This document shows, piece by piece, positions 1-10,430 of a stretch of 64,000 nucleotides of DNA. The notes beneath the pieces are model-generated. The model was not told the origin of the DNA. It searched no databases and was given only the letters and a program-made list of their open reading frames with translations. A program made the position numbers and the translations under genes. Origin of the DNA: Planococcus kocurii (lineage in GTDB: Bacteria > Bacillota > Bacilli > Bacillales_A > Planococcaceae). The DNA lies in assembly GCF_001465835.2 (NCBI RefSeq), contig NZ_CP013661.2, positions 1,054,001-1,118,000 on the forward strand. The letters run 5' to 3'. Position 1 is the stretch's first letter; each line of letters opens with the position of its first letter.

Positions 1-888
1 GCCAATCACTTTTTCAATAAAATCATAGAATTTGTCCGCGAAATCGCCCTTTTCATTCCATAGCAGCACTGACTGTAGTAAATCACCCGCAACGTCTATA
101 ATGTCTTGTTTCAAATGGAATAAGATGTGTGGATATAGTAGTTCGAGCATGTGATCAACAGTCGACTCATCCAGTTGTTCTGGCCACTCTGCTAGTGTCT
201 TATCAATTTTAGCTAGACTCTCATTAATTGTCGAACTGATATCTGCTCCTGAGTCATCCGCCATTTGCATCATTTCACTGCATTCCTCGATGACGATCAA
301 ACTGAGGCAGATCATTTTCTCAGCATCTTGCTCTATCTGCAAGCTATCTACATATTCTTGAACTTCTTCTGCCCCTTCAATTGCCTGATTTGCCCGGTCC
401 CATTCGATAAATCCTCTACGACTCGCGCGGTTAGCTGAATTCTGAATAATACGACGTGCCGTTTGTTCGTCCAACCCGCTCGCATTCGAAAATTTCTCTG
501 TTAAGTAAAGATCTACTGCTGGCTGCTTTTTCAACAACTCTTCAAAAATTTCAAGTAGCTCTGCTTTTTTCAACGCCTTTAATTGCGCCCGCACATCCAC
601 GCTTGCCGAACTCTTTTCTTTTTTAGCTTCACAGATTGCGAGACACACGGCCACTTCATGCTTGCACAGCGAATCCGATTCAAACGGACAGTTACAAGAA
701 GTCGACACGATCGTTTCCTCTCCCGTCAACTTGACGGTTATATCATAATCCCAAGTGCCCTCCACAACCGCATGCCAACGATTCGGCGCGTTTTCCGTCA
801 GCTCTTCAACAAAATCTCGCTCAAAATAATCCAAGCCGCGCTTGTAAATCACTGCCGGCACATAGGTCTTCAAATTACGTAAGTTCAT
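1..888 (-). CDS. SWIM zinc-finger protein, C-terminus cut by the window edge
   Basis: The reading frame opens at an ATG preceded by a GGGGGGA ribosome site and stays open for 296 codons to the window edge, so the C-terminus is missing. It encodes a SWIM zinc finger near residues 65-77 (C65-x-C67-x7-C75-x-H77), the usual N-terminal position in bacterial SWIM proteins. The rest is acidic, leucine-rich and helical. SWIM domains bind nucleic acid or mediate protein contacts, and some bacterial members sit next to SNF2-type helicases; whether one follows here cannot be seen. The exact role is unknown. The motif is seen directly; the family assignment is established knowledge. Confidence 0.85.
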   Translation of the reverse strand, partial: MNLRNLKTYVPAVIYKRGLDYFERDFVEELTENAPNRWHAVVEGTWDYDITVKLTGEETIVSTSCNCPFESDSLCKHEVAVCLAICEAKKEKSSASVDVRAQLKALKKAELLEIFEELLKKQPAVDLYLTEKFSNASGLDEQTARRIIQNSANRASRRGFIEWDRANQAIEGAEEVQEYVDSLQIEQDAEKMICLSLIVIEECSEMMQMADDSGADISSTINESLAKIDKTLAEWPEQLDESTVDHMLELLYPHILFHLKQDIIDVAGDLLQSVLLWNEKGDFADKFYDFIEKVIG

Positions 889-949
889 GAGAATCCCCCC
901 TGAGTTGATTATAACCTTTGTGGAACTAAGGTTGCAGGTAGTTCTTTTA

Positions 950-1110
950 TAAAGAGCGGGATAGTTGACGATGTATAACCAGGCGTATTAGAGATGAGTA
1001 AAATAAAAAAGCCATACCCGCAATGCAGGTATAGCGGGTGTGGCAATGTAAGGATATAAATTGTCGTGTACCGTTGGAATCGTTTAGAAATTTTTTCCAG
1101 AGACATGATG
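950..1110 (+). repeat. R1 hairpin repeat, copy 1 (left end worn)
   Basis: The right part matches the R1 family well: a CCATACCCGC / GCGGGTGTGG stem, then TATAAATTGT, then GAATCGTTTAGAAATT. The left end is degenerate. It lies between two minus-strand genes and has the same orientation as all other R1 copies. Confidence 0.7.
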
Positions 1111-1322
1111 TCCTTTTCTCAGGAACAATAGAATTTCAAAACAATTGAAGCATGTAAATAAATTAAAAATCTACATCCGCAATTTTGATTATGTAAGTAT
1201 AGAAACATATGAAATATACCTTAATAAGTAGTAGCACACATTTTTAAAATTACTCCTTCTACTCGGCAAGGTATTTCTGTATCATATACAGTTTTGCATT
1301 TTTTCTCTAGGGCACAAAATAA

Positions 1323-2141
1323 TTAGGAGATAGAACCAGCAATCATAATCGAACTTCGAATTAATTGATAGCACTCCAATATATCTTTACAAACAAATGA
1401 TATTCCTAATGGCCCATTTTTTTTTACGTAAGGGAGTATTTCAACTGCGTCTGCTTGTCCGGTGTTTAAAAAAGTCATTTTTACTGTGTAAGGCGAATCA
1501 ATACGATAAGGACTAATTTCCTTACAAGCTAATAATGCTGTTTTCGTATCTTCCTTTATGAGCTCTCTTACCAAAACAGGATGTGTGTTTAATGCAGTAG
1601 TTCTATTAATTGTCTGTTTTACAATTGTTTGATGAATAGAAGGGATTAACGCTTTTGCTTCCTTTGCAACTAAATCACATCCTGATACAAAAACAACAGG
1701 TACATTAAAGTATCCAGCAACTAAAGCATTTAATCCGAATTCTCCAAGCTCTATACCATTTACTTCAATTGATCTAATAACTCTTCCATTAAATGTATGG
1801 TTTAAGACTCCTTGGGACCCCATTTTTGTATGGTAGCCAACAAATAATGCTGCATCAAAATTATGATTAATACCCTCCATCATTGCAAGTTTTTTAGGTG
1901 CCCCTAAAATCAATTCTGCTTTTTCATGTAATTGCTCATGGTAAATATTACGCATTGTCCCATGCGAGTCATTTACAATAACCTTGTCTGCACCAGCTTC
2001 TAAAGCTCCAAGCACACAAGCATTTACTTCTTTTGTCATTAACATTCGCGCATAATCATGCTCTCTTCCTTCTCGCATCGTATGTTCCCCGTGAACAACA
2101 CCCGAAACACCCTCAATATCTGCAGAAATAAAAACCTTCAA
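1323..2141 (-). CDS. dppA: D-aminopeptidase, peptidase family M55 (DppA type)
   Basis: A zinc-dependent aminopeptidase that removes N-terminal D-amino acids from short peptides in the cytoplasm. The 272-residue length is normal for M55. The N-terminal SADIEGVSG motif supplies Asp8 and Glu10, VNDSHG supplies His60 and VGYHTKMG supplies His104, matching the zinc-ligand pattern known for Bacillus subtilis DppA. The start is a TTG with GGGAGGC six bases upstream. It is the last gene of a minus-strand run of peptide-transport genes; in B. subtilis dppA also belongs to the dipeptide permease operon, so recycling of imported D-amino-acid or cell-wall peptides is the likely job. Confidence 0.93.
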   Translation of the reverse strand: MKVFISADIEGVSGVVHGEHTMREGREHDYARMLMTKEVNACVLGALEAGADKVIVNDSHGTMRNIYHEQLHEKAELILGAPKKLAMMEGINHNFDAALFVGYHTKMGSQGVLNHTFNGRVIRSIEVNGIELGEFGLNALVAGYFNVPVVFVSGCDLVAKEAKALIPSIHQTIVKQTINRTTALNTHPVLVRELIKEDTKTALLACKEISPYRIDSPYTVKMTFLNTGQADAVEILPYVKKNGPLGISFVCKDILECYQLIRSSIMIAGSIS

Positions 2142-2299
2142 TATTTAGCCTCCCAATAAAAGCACTTTAAACTTGATGATGTTTTTTTAAAAAGCTTCTT
2201 AATAACAGGTATGTCAGATTCAAGTTTCTGCCATCCATCTTATTAAAAGAAGCCTTCTCGATTAAAATTATATGTTGAAACTTTGCACTGGTTAGTTAC

Positions 2300-3295
2300 T
2301 TAGTTATGAGTTGACTGATGAAAATCCAAAAAGACTTCTCCTTTATCCGATAACTTTGTACCACCTCTACCTTTTTGTACATTAACTAAACCTAGTTCAT
2401 GCAGAATTTCTAAGCGTAGCCTAAGTTGCTGATCAGTTAAATTAATTCCCATATCTAGCAATCTCGACTTAACTTTTGTTCGTCCAAAAGACTTAAGTTC
2501 TTTTTTTCCAGATTGATAAATCCTTAAAATCGCTAAGCTTTCATCTAAGAATCCATGTACTTCTATTTTCTCTATCATTGAACTCATTTCTTTTAAACCC
2601 TGATGTTTTTTTTGAGTTTCTATATTTTTATGCACTTTATCTTCATAGTCATAAGAATGACCATCATTACTATCCATACTATTAATCAAATACTGTTCAT
2701 TATTATATTTCTCAGACACAACTAATTGTGACTTAAAAAAGCGATTCATCAATGACGCCTGACTAATATTCATATCTAGACAACTTGAAATTTCCAAAAC
2801 CGTATTGAAGTCAACAATCCTAGGACCGATATCAATCACATTCGTAAAACCTTTGGGAACTAGTTCTATTTCCCCTGGTGTAACTATCCAATCTGTAGTC
2901 GGTTCTATTGAACTAATAGAATCATAGGCACTATATTCATGTTCAAAGAATATATTTCTTAAAGAGTTTACTGTTTCCACAGCATGTTCCGATGTATCAT
3001 TAATAATTAAGATTTGCTGTTTTTTCGGCAAGCTTAGCAATTTTTTTGTTGCCACAATATTTACTTCTCTTTTAGCAAGTATGACGGGACAAGTCTCGGG
3101 AATAAATGGACGTGTAATACCAATTAATACTTCTTTTGAAAGAACGACAATATCATTTTTTAACACTAAATCTTTTGTCATATCTTGCACAGTCGTTGAA
3201 GACAGGGTAATACTATCACCAAATATCTCCAACAACTGATTAGATATCGTATTTAAATAAGCTTTTTGACGTGCAATAATATGAAGTTTTCTCAT
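2300..3295 (-). CDS. Putative ligand-sensing transcriptional regulator with C-terminal winged helix
   Basis: The N-terminal ~165 residues resemble the receptor region of Firmicutes sigma-54 activators and PrpR_N-like proteins: a segment around CPVILAKREVNIVATKK, a TPGEIELVPKG motif and VIDIGPRIVD. There is no AAA+ domain. After a linker, residues ~245-325 look like a winged helix (SFGRTKVKSRLL, LRLRLEILHELGLV, GRGGTKLSDKG). It lies between the ATPase and D-aminopeptidase genes of the peptide operon on the same strand, so control of that operon is the natural guess. Family resemblance was judged by eye; the function is inferred. Confidence 0.55.
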   Translation of the reverse strand: MRKLHIIARQKAYLNTISNQLLEIFGDSITLSSTTVQDMTKDLVLKNDIVVLSKEVLIGITRPFIPETCPVILAKREVNIVATKKLLSLPKKQQILIINDTSEHAVETVNSLRNIFFEHEYSAYDSISSIEPTTDWIVTPGEIELVPKGFTNVIDIGPRIVDFNTVLEISSCLDMNISQASLMNRFFKSQLVVSEKYNNEQYLINSMDSNDGHSYDYEDKVHKNIETQKKHQGLKEMSSMIEKIEVHGFLDESLAILRIYQSGKKELKSFGRTKVKSRLLDMGINLTDQQLRLRLEILHELGLVNVQKGRGGTKLSDKGEVFLDFHQSTHN

Positions 3296-3307
3296 CTGAC
3301 TACCCTT

Positions 3308-4282
3308 CTATTCTAGTTCTTCTGCAAAATGACACGCAACAAAATGATTATCTCCATAGTCTCTGTATTCAGGGGTCGTTTCTACACACACCTCTTTTGC
3401 AAATGGACATCTCGTATGAAATGTACATCCTGATGGTGGGTTTGCAGCACTTGGTATATCACCCGTGAGAACAATTCGATTTTTTTTTGCTGAAGGATCA
3501 GGAATTGGAACCGCGCTCAGCAATGCTTTTGTATAAGGATGAAGTGGATGGTTAAACAATTGATCTCGCTCGGCTAATTCTACTATTCTACCCAAATACA
3601 TAACCGCTACACGGTCAGAAATATGTTCAACCACACTTAAATCGTGCGCGATAAATAGATACGTCAAATTATACTGTTCTTGTAAATCTTTCAATAAATT
3701 AAGAATTTGTGATTGAATCGAAACATCTAATGCTGATACAGGTTCATCTGCAATGATGAGCTTTGGATTTACAGCTAATGCGCGTGCAATTCCAATCCTT
3801 TGTCGTTGGCCCCCACTGAATTCATGAGGATATCGATTTGCATGATACTTATTCAAACCAACAACTTCTAATAACTCAATTACTCGTTCCTGCCTTTTTG
3901 ACTTTTCTAGGTTATGCACGATTAAAGGTTCTTCAATAATTTCTTTTACCGTCAAACGCGGGTTAAGTGAAGCGTAAGGATCTTGAAATATCATTTGAAA
4001 TTCTTTTCGGTATGGTCTAATTTTATCAGCTGAGAAATCAGTAATATCTTCTCCCTCAAAGATAATTCTTCCTTCTGTCGGATCTAACAACTTCATCAAC
4101 ACTCTACCCGTAGTTGATTTTCCACAACCACTTTCTCCTACAATACTTAATGTTTCACCTGCTTTGATAGCAAAAGAAACTCCATCTACTGCTTTAACAA
4201 AATTCTCTTTCCGACTAAACATTCCTTTTTTAAAAGGAAAATGCATTTTAATATTTTGGGCTTCCAACAAATACTGATTCAT
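3308..4282 (-). CDS. dppF: Oligo/dipeptide ABC transporter ATPase, DppF/OppF type
   Basis: Second ATPase of a peptide importer. Walker A is GESGCGKST, the signature is FSGGQRQR, Walker B is [12 protein letters not shown] and the switch His lies in FIAHDLSVV. The C-terminus carries the oligopeptide-transporter extension ending in a cysteine-rich segment ([14 protein letters not shown]) typical of OppF/DppF. The start has an excellent GAGGAGGTG ribosome site, which makes the 35-bp overlap with the end of the upstream ATPase gene genuine and suggests translational coupling. Confidence 0.93.
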   Translation of the reverse strand: MNQYLLEAQNIKMHFPFKKGMFSRKENFVKAVDGVSFAIKAGETLSIVGESGCGKSTTGRVLMKLLDPTEGRIIFEGEDITDFSADKIRPYRKEFQMIFQDPYASLNPRLTVKEIIEEPLIVHNLEKSKRQERVIELLEVVGLNKYHANRYPHEFSGGQRQRIGIARALAVNPKLIIADEPVSALDVSIQSQILNLLKDLQEQYNLTYLFIAHDLSVVEHISDRVAVMYLGRIVELAERDQLFNHPLHPYTKALLSAVPIPDPSAKKNRIVLTGDIPSAANPPSGCTFHTRCPFAKEVCVETTPEYRDYGDNHFVACHFAEELE

Positions 4283-5264
4283 CTTCAGGCACCTCCTCGT
4301 GCAACCAACATCTACTCGAATGATTTGGTGAAACTTCTTTTAGGAGCGGTTCTTCTTCCCAACAAATATCCATTGCCAAAGGACATCTCGGTGCGAATTT
4401 ACATCCCTCAGGCATTCTTGATGGAATTGGGACGTTCCCTGCAATTGATGGTAAACGATCTACTCTCTCCCCCATTTTTGGTATCGAAGCAAGTAACCCT
4501 TTTGTATAAGGATGTTTGGGATTTGAAAATATAGAATGTACGTCACTTTCTTCTACCGCTCGACCACCATACATCACAACTACACGATCACACATTTCTG
4601 CAACTACACCTAGATCATGGGTAATTAATAAAATTGCGGTTTCTGATACTTCCGTTAAACTTCTCATTAAATCTAGTATCTGTGCTTGTATCGTAACATC
4701 TAAAGCCGTTGTAGGTTCATCAGCAATTAGTATCTTAGGAATACAAGCCATCGCCATCGCTATCATAACGCGTTGTCGCATTCCTCCAGAAAGCTGATGT
4801 GGATAATCATGAATAATTTCAGCAGGTCTTGAAATCCCAACTGCAGTTAAGATTTCAATCGCACGACCTCTGGCCTGTTTTTTTGATAGCTTCGTGTGAA
4901 GAATGACTGCTTCTTCAATTTGTCTCCCGATTCTAAACACTGGATTTAACGAAGTCATAGGCTCTTGAAAAATCATAGCAATGTCGTTTCCACGTATTTT
5001 TCTCATTTCACTTTCACTAATTCCAACTAAATTTTTTCCCTCAAATAAAATTTCTCCACCGACAATTTTACCCGGAGTATCTTTTAGCAGTCCCATTATA
5101 GATAGAGAAGTAACACTTTTCCCACTTCCAGATTCTCCAACTATCCCCAATGTTTCACCTTTCGAAATTTTGAAAGAAACATCATCAACTGCTTTCACTG
5201 TACCAGAATCGCTGATGAAATGAGTTTTCAAGTTTTTAACTTCTAGCAATAGATTATTATCCAT
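4248..5264 (-). CDS. dppD: Oligo/dipeptide ABC transporter ATPase, DppD/OppD type
   Basis: First ATPase of the peptide importer. Walker A is GESGSGKSV, the signature is LSGGMRQR, Walker B is [12 protein letters not shown] and the switch region is [12 protein letters not shown]. The C-terminal extension has the family [14 protein letters not shown] cysteine segment. The gene has an AGGAGGT-type ribosome site. It sits between the DppC-like permease and the second ATPase, as in classical dpp/opp operons. Confidence 0.93.
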   Translation of the reverse strand: MDNNLLLEVKNLKTHFISDSGTVKAVDDVSFKISKGETLGIVGESGSGKSVTSLSIMGLLKDTPGKIVGGEILFEGKNLVGISESEMRKIRGNDIAMIFQEPMTSLNPVFRIGRQIEEAVILHTKLSKKQARGRAIEILTAVGISRPAEIIHDYPHQLSGGMRQRVMIAMAMACIPKILIADEPTTALDVTIQAQILDLMRSLTEVSETAILLITHDLGVVAEMCDRVVVMYGGRAVEESDVHSIFSNPKHPYTKGLLASIPKMGERVDRLPSIAGNVPIPSRMPEGCKFAPRCPLAMDICWEEEPLLKEVSPNHSSRCWLHEEVPEDESVFVGSPKY

Positions 5265-5288
5265 TTGAGAACCTCCTTTCTCTACATT

Positions 5289-6194
5289 CTATTCTTTAAT
5301 CTTTGGATCGAGTGCATCACGCAATCCATCACCCAATAAGTTAAAAGCAAGTGCAGTAATAAATATCGCTAGTCCTGGGAAAAGTGTAACGTGTGGTGCA
5401 ATGTTCAAATAATCTCGACCTCCACTTAACATCGCACCCCATTCAGGAGTTGGTGGTTGTGCACCTAATCCTAGGAAACTTAAGGCGGCAGCTGTCAAAA
5501 TAGCTGATCCAATTCGCATCGTAAAATAAACAATAATACTTGAAACTGTTCCTGGAAAAATATGTTTCCAAATAATTCTAAGGGGTCTTGCACCTATTGA
5601 CGTTGTCGCTTCAACATATAACGTCGATTTCACTGCTAAAGTTGAACTTCTGACAATCCGAGCAAAAACTGGAACACCGAATATGGCTACGGCAATTACT
5701 ACATTACTAAGACCTGGACCCAAAATTGCAATGATCCCAATTGCTAATAGAATTCCTGGAAAAGCAAGTAAGATATCACAGATTCTCATAATAATTCGAT
5801 CAACCCATTTTCCGTAGTATCCTGCAATCAAGCCAAGTAATGTCCCACCAACTGCACCAAGTAGGACAGAGCTTAATCCAACAATCAAGGAAATTTGTGT
5901 ACCTGCTATTACTCGACTAAAAATATCACGACCAAATGCGTCTGTACCTGCCCAATGCTCTGCTGAAGGCCCTGATAACACATTCACATAATCGGGTTCA
6001 GTAATATCATAGGGCACTATAGAAGGACCAATGATCGAAAGTACAATTAAAAAAATAACAAAAAAGAATGATATAAACGCGAGCTTTTGTTTTTTGAACT
6101 TTCTCCAAAACTCTGAGAAAGGTGTTCGAGCTTCAATATTTTCTAAAGACATTTGTATATATTCTTCTTGTTTAGATAGTTTCACTTCTGTCAC
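5289..6194 (-). CDS. dppC: Peptide ABC transporter permease, DppC type
   Basis: Membrane subunit with an N-terminal cytosolic stretch, a first membrane helix near residues 34-55, the DppC/OppC N-terminal motif ([17 protein letters not shown]) and a binding-protein-transport fold. The EAA-type loop lies around [22 protein letters not shown] and contacts the ATPases. The usual C-terminal [12 protein letters not shown] motif is present. Length 301 is typical. Only 12 bp separate it from the upstream permease gene, so the two are co-transcribed. Confidence 0.93.
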   Translation of the reverse strand: MTEVKLSKQEEYIQMSLENIEARTPFSEFWRKFKKQKLAFISFFFVIFLIVLSIIGPSIVPYDITEPDYVNVLSGPSAEHWAGTDAFGRDIFSRVIAGTQISLIVGLSSVLLGAVGGTLLGLIAGYYGKWVDRIIMRICDILLAFPGILLAIGIIAILGPGLSNVVIAVAIFGVPVFARIVRSSTLAVKSTLYVEATTSIGARPLRIIWKHIFPGTVSSIIVYFTMRIGSAILTAAALSFLGLGAQPPTPEWGAMLSGGRDYLNIAPHVTLFPGLAIFITALAFNLLGDGLRDALDPKIKE

Positions 6195-6206
6195 AGAGAT
6201 CCCTCC

Positions 6207-7133
6207 TTACTCATATCTAATTTGTGGATTTAATATTCCGTAAAGTAAGTCTACAATCAAGTTAATAATGATGAATTCTAATGCAAAGATAAGCATTTCA
6301 GCTTGAATGACTGGATAATCTCTAAATGCAACAGAGTCTATCAATAATTTTCCGAGACCAGGCCAGCTGAATACCGTTTCAATAACTACAGATCCACCTA
6401 GTAAAAAACCAAATTGTAATCCTGTCATTGTTACAACTGGAATCATTGCATTCCTTAAACTATGTTCCCAAATAACATGTCTTTCTTTTAAACCTTTTGA
6501 TCTAGCAGTTCGAACATAATCCTCCTTCAGAACATCCATTAATGCTGACCTTGTGAAACGAGCAATTACTGCTGCAACTCCAGTTCCTAGAGTAAAGGCA
6601 GGTAAGACATAGCTTTTCCACGACTCGAGTCCTCCAGTAGGAAACCACCCAAGTGTTACTGCGAAAAGCTGAATAAGCATGAGTCCCAACCAAAATGCTG
6701 GCAGTGACAGACCTGAAACAGCTCCGAACATCCCTAAATAATCGGGCCATTTATTTCTTTTAGTAGCTGATATTACTCCAATTATAAGTCCAGCAATTGT
6801 TGCCCACACCATACTCCAAAGTGTTAACCAAAAAGTTGGCATAAATCGCGCACCAATTTCTTCTGCGACAGGACGATTTGTTTTTAAAGATGTACCTAAA
6901 TCACCTTGTAAAAGATTTCCCATATATGTAATATACTGCTCAACTAGAGGCTTATCCAAACCTAATTCTTTACTAACCAATTCTACATCTTCTATTGTTG
7001 CATCCGGACCTGCAACAAGACGTGCAGGATCTCCTGGAATCATATGTACGAATAGAAAGATAAGGATGGAGACAACTATTAAAATCGGAATTATCTCCAC
7101 TAGTCTTTTAATAAGAAAACGAAACAAAATCAT
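6207..7133 (-). CDS. dppB: Peptide ABC transporter permease, DppB type
   Basis: Pairs with the DppC-like protein to form the peptide channel. It has a first helix at residues ~10-30, the family motif [13 protein letters not shown], the [11 protein letters not shown] segment, an EAA-like loop ([25 protein letters not shown]) and a final ILNPQIRYE typical of DppB C-termini. It follows the solute-binding protein gene after a hairpin that may lower permease expression relative to the binding protein. Confidence 0.93.
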   Translation of the reverse strand: MILFRFLIKRLVEIIPILIVVSILIFLFVHMIPGDPARLVAGPDATIEDVELVSKELGLDKPLVEQYITYMGNLLQGDLGTSLKTNRPVAEEIGARFMPTFWLTLWSMVWATIAGLIIGVISATKRNKWPDYLGMFGAVSGLSLPAFWLGLMLIQLFAVTLGWFPTGGLESWKSYVLPAFTLGTGVAAVIARFTRSALMDVLKEDYVRTARSKGLKERHVIWEHSLRNAMIPVVTMTGLQFGFLLGGSVVIETVFSWPGLGKLLIDSVAFRDYPVIQAEMLIFALEFIIINLIVDLLYGILNPQIRYE

Positions 7134-7149
7134 CCCTCCTATTTGTTAA

Positions 7150-7182
7150 AAATAAAAGCGCTATATAATATAGCGCTTCATT
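7150..7182 (-). terminator. Hairpin between binding-protein and permease genes, partial terminator
   Basis: On the minus strand AAGCGCTATAT / ATATAGCGCTT forms an AT-rich stem followed by TTATTTTT, directly after the stop of the solute-binding protein gene. Such intercistronic hairpins commonly keep the binding-protein message in excess over the permease message. Confidence 0.6.
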
Positions 7183-7188
7183 CACATG

Positions 7189-8784
7189 TTATTGCTTGAT
7201 TTCAAGATTCCTAACATCCAGTGAACCATCAGGTAATAAATAGATGCCTGTTAAATAATTTTTCTTACCAGAAATTGTGTTTTCTGCTGATAAACTGATC
7301 CATGGAAGATCATTCCATAATACACTTTGAACTTTTTCGTATGCTTCTGCGCGCTTGTCTGAATCTGCTGTTTCTAATGCATCTGCGATCAATCCATTTA
7401 CTTCTGGATTATCATAGTAAGAAACGTTATAAGATTTCGGTGGGAAGTTTTCTGCTCCTCCTAGAAGTGGGCGAATTCCCCAATCTGCATCTCCAGTGGA
7501 TGGAGACCAACCACCATAATACATTTCAATTTCCGCTTCTTTTGGATCTTGTACAGACCAAATTTTATCAGAAAGCGTTCCTGCTTCCATTGGTACAACT
7601 TCAACTTCAACATTTATCTGCGCAAATTGTTGTTGTAAAAATTGCATTGCCTTCATGGCACTAGAGTTATTTGCACCCCATATTTTAGCTTTAAAACCAT
7701 CTTCAAGTCCTGCTTCTTTTAGTAAACTCTTAGCTTTTTCAATATCGGGTTTTGTAGTTTCTTGTTTAGAATAATATTGAACAGCAGGGGCAATAATAGA
7801 ATCTAATACACTTGCATGTCCATTTGTCACAACTTCGATAAATGCTTCTTTATCAACAGCTAAATCTAAAGCTTGTCGTACTTTAAGATCGTCGTACGGT
7901 TCTTTTAATGTATTCATTGTCATATAACGGACAACGATAGAAGGCTTACTATCTACTTCAATTCCATTTTTTCCGTCTATGCTATCAGCCTGCTCTGTTG
8001 GCACTGGGTAAATAAAGTCCGCTTCACCTGTTTGCAACATAGCAATTCTTGATCCGTTCTCTGTAACTGGTTTAAACGTAATCGCATCAACTTTTGGTTG
8101 ATCTTCTATTCGATAATCTTCATTTTTAGTAACTTCCAAACCTTCCCCTGGTTTCCATTCAACAAACTTAAATTGACCTGTTCCTACCGGATTTGTAGCA
8201 ACATCTTTACCAAACTCTTCCAAAGCTTTAGGGCTATGAATCAATCCAGCTGGATGTGCAAATGTATTGATCATGGCACCAAATGGCTCTGATAATGTGA
8301 ATTTCACTTCATACTCACTAACAACTTCAGTTTTTTCAATTAAACTATAAAGGCTATGTCTTTTCAGACCACTATCAGGATCTGCTAAACGATCAAAGTT
8401 TACTTTTACTGCTTCTGCATTAAAAGGTGTTCCATCATGAAAATTAATGCCTTCATTTAAAATGAACGTAAATTCAGTTGCTTCATCGTTTGCGGAATAT
8501 TCTTTTGCTAACATTGGAACGACGTTCATCTCTTCATCAAACCCAAGAAGTCCTTCGAAAATTGTTCTTTGAACAGAACCAGACAATGTATCATTCGTAT
8601 CATGCGGATCCATACTTGTGAGTGTACTAGCCACTGCTACTACAATATCCTTCCCTTCTTTTGTTGCTTGCTCTTGTTCTTTTCCTTCACCATCAGCGCC
8701 TTCTTTTGAATCACTTGAACAAGCTGCCAAAGCAAATATAAGTAGTAGAACTAGCGACAAAAGTAAACCGTAACTTTTTTTCAT
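7189..8784 (-). CDS. dppE: Peptide-binding lipoprotein of ABC transporter (SBP family 5)
   Basis: A lipoprotein signal peptide ends in the lipobox LAAC, followed by a Ser/Asp/Gly/Glu-rich linker. The mature protein has family-5 hallmarks: DPHDTNDTLSGSVQRTIFEGL near the start, EFTFILNEGINFHDGTPFNAEAV, NPVGTGQFKFVEW and VRQALDLAVDKEAF. Length 531 is normal for DppE/OppA or glutathione-type receptors. It captures peptides outside the membrane for the permeases encoded just downstream. Ligand preference cannot be read from sequence; the D-aminopeptidase partner suggests di- or tripeptides, possibly cell-wall derived. Confidence 0.92.
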   Translation of the reverse strand: MKKSYGLLLSLVLLLIFALAACSSDSKEGADGEGKEQEQATKEGKDIVVAVASTLTSMDPHDTNDTLSGSVQRTIFEGLLGFDEEMNVVPMLAKEYSANDEATEFTFILNEGINFHDGTPFNAEAVKVNFDRLADPDSGLKRHSLYSLIEKTEVVSEYEVKFTLSEPFGAMINTFAHPAGLIHSPKALEEFGKDVATNPVGTGQFKFVEWKPGEGLEVTKNEDYRIEDQPKVDAITFKPVTENGSRIAMLQTGEADFIYPVPTEQADSIDGKNGIEVDSKPSIVVRYMTMNTLKEPYDDLKVRQALDLAVDKEAFIEVVTNGHASVLDSIIAPAVQYYSKQETTKPDIEKAKSLLKEAGLEDGFKAKIWGANNSSAMKAMQFLQQQFAQINVEVEVVPMEAGTLSDKIWSVQDPKEAEIEMYYGGWSPSTGDADWGIRPLLGGAENFPPKSYNVSYYDNPEVNGLIADALETADSDKRAEAYEKVQSVLWNDLPWISLSAENTISGKKNYLTGIYLLPDGSLDVRNLEIKQ

Positions 8785-8819
8785 CTTTTTTCCCCCTAAT
8801 TTTTTTATGATAAAATGCG

Positions 8820-9839
8820 TTATGCATTTTTCAGCGTGAACACTGGCTGTAAATGTCCGATAATTTCTTCTCTAGCGTTTTTTAAATTAGGATAGTGATA
8901 CTCGTTTAAAAGTTCATTTTGCTCTTCAGAAATCAGATTTAGTTGATGCAGAACTTCAACCGCGACAGTGGAAGTTGCACGTCCCGCCCCATCCTCAATC
9001 TTAAGTGCTATTCCCAATCCACTTTTAAGATCTCCAATACAATAAACACCTTCTGCTCCAGCTTTTCCAAACATTTGCCCATCTTCAACCTTCATGAAGT
9101 CTGAACAAAACCGATTGGTCCCACCAACCATTTCTGGCGCTTTCATCATTGCAGAAGTAACTCGTTCAATCGCTGTTTTTCGTTTAGCTGGAAATGAGGT
9201 TGGATTGGCCATTTTTGCAAAACCAAGCGCTAGATTTTTAAGCGGAATTCCATGAACCGGAACGCCACACCCGTCAATACCAATTTCTATATTTTCAACT
9301 GGAGTTTCTGTAACGTCACTAATGACTTCGAGTATTCTCTGCTGAACTGGATGATCCGTTTTGTAATAATCTTTCACACTTTCTCCCATATGTATAGAAG
9401 TTGCCAGCATCCCGCTATGTTTACCTGAACAATTATTATATTCAGCTGTAATCTCTGTACCCGATTGCATCAATTTTTCATACGTTTCTTGCCAGCGTGG
9501 CGGATGCGTACCACATTTTAAACTATCTGTAGTTAAACTTAGTTTACTTAAAATCTTTTTTACTCGGTCTGTATGCTGATTTTCTCCGTTATGGGATGCA
9601 CATGCCAACGATAAGTCCGCTGGTTCTAACTGAAAATGATCTGCAGCGCCTGTTTCTACTATGGGAATTGCCTGCAAAGGTTTCATTGAAGACCTTGCAA
9701 ATACTACTTTTTCTGGATTCCCATTAGAATAAAGAAGTTCGCCAGCACTATTTACTACCGCAATATGTCCCCAATGTTCACTTTCTACCATCTTGCCTCT
9801 AATAACATCTACGAGATGTTCTGCGTCCACTGTTAGCAT
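8820..9839 (-). CDS. Asparaginase II family amidohydrolase
   Basis: Matches the asparaginase II family (PF06089-like), not the classical AnsA/AnsB fold: ARSSMKPLQAIPIVETGA, LACASHNGE, NCSGKHSGMLA, GIDGCGVPVHGIPL and MVGGTNRFCSDFM are recognisable family blocks. The family is credited with hydrolysing L-asparagine to aspartate and ammonia. It is the first gene of the run and reads into the binding-protein gene 35 bp later, linking amino-acid release with peptide import. The first ATG directly abuts AAAGGGG, so a GTG three codons on (base 9830) is a reasonable alternative start. Confidence 0.88.
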   Translation of the reverse strand: MLTVDAEHLVDVIRGKMVESEHWGHIAVVNSAGELLYSNGNPEKVVFARSSMKPLQAIPIVETGAADHFQLEPADLSLACASHNGENQHTDRVKKILSKLSLTTDSLKCGTHPPRWQETYEKLMQSGTEITAEYNNCSGKHSGMLATSIHMGESVKDYYKTDHPVQQRILEVISDVTETPVENIEIGIDGCGVPVHGIPLKNLALGFAKMANPTSFPAKRKTAIERVTSAMMKAPEMVGGTNRFCSDFMKVEDGQMFGKAGAEGVYCIGDLKSGLGIALKIEDGAGRATSTVAVEVLHQLNLISEEQNELLNEYHYPNLKNAREEIIGHLQPVFTLKNA

Positions 9840-10430
9840 CCCCTTTGTTTGTATTTTCTAATAATATATATCACATTCCAACTCATTACAACACTTAATT
9901 TAAAATATTTCGTAAATTTAGTTTATTGAAATCAATAACGTTCTACTTTCATAAATAAAACGGCAATAAAGAGCTTATAAATCTTTATGAATCTCTGTTA
10001 ACAACACATAAGAACACAAAATAACACATTTAATCTATATTATTTTTCAATACTTACACTAAATATCTCTAACTTAAAAAATAAAAAGTAAAAGTACTTT
10101 GAAAGAGCACAAATAATCTTTACAAATGAAACAACATAATCCGACTTTATTCGTATTATGCTTTTTAGAGTAATATTCAACACTTTTATTTTTCTGCATT
10201 TTATAGCTACTTAATTCCATGCCACAGGAACTTATAAAAGTTTTTCAAAGTATGCTTTTTTATATTGCTTATTTTTCCTGGAATGCGCCACTCAGTTAGA
10301 AATAACTTTCAAAGGAACTACACTCATAAAGCTGGATAAAACCCTTGAGACAAAAGAAAGGATTTCGCTACACCACACTGCTATACTCCTCAATGAAGAA
10401 ACTGGCAGGGAAAGAAAGGGAGTTATCGAA
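9840..10430. other. Long AT-rich divergent intergenic region
   Basis: About 590 bp between the peptide operon and the flavin monooxygenase gene. It is very AT-rich and must hold both promoters. A loose CodY-like box (AATATTTCGTAAATT, 9904-9918, four mismatches to consensus) is the only regulatory candidate seen; CodY controls dpp in B. subtilis, so it is worth noting but weak. No riboswitch or structural RNA was recognised and no convincing gene. Confidence 0.4.

Noticed and set aside
909..1106. 65-residue minus-strand reading frame
   Set aside because: It lies within an R1 repeat; similar frames arise in other R1 copies (for example 27592-27822) simply because the repeat is open in that frame.
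7302..7664. 120-residue plus-strand frame inside the peptide-binding protein gene
   Set aside because: Antisense shadow of a well-supported gene; no ribosome site.
10260..10430. Riboswitch or T-box leader before the monooxygenase gene
   Set aside because: None of the conserved T-box, SAM or FMN core motifs could be found.
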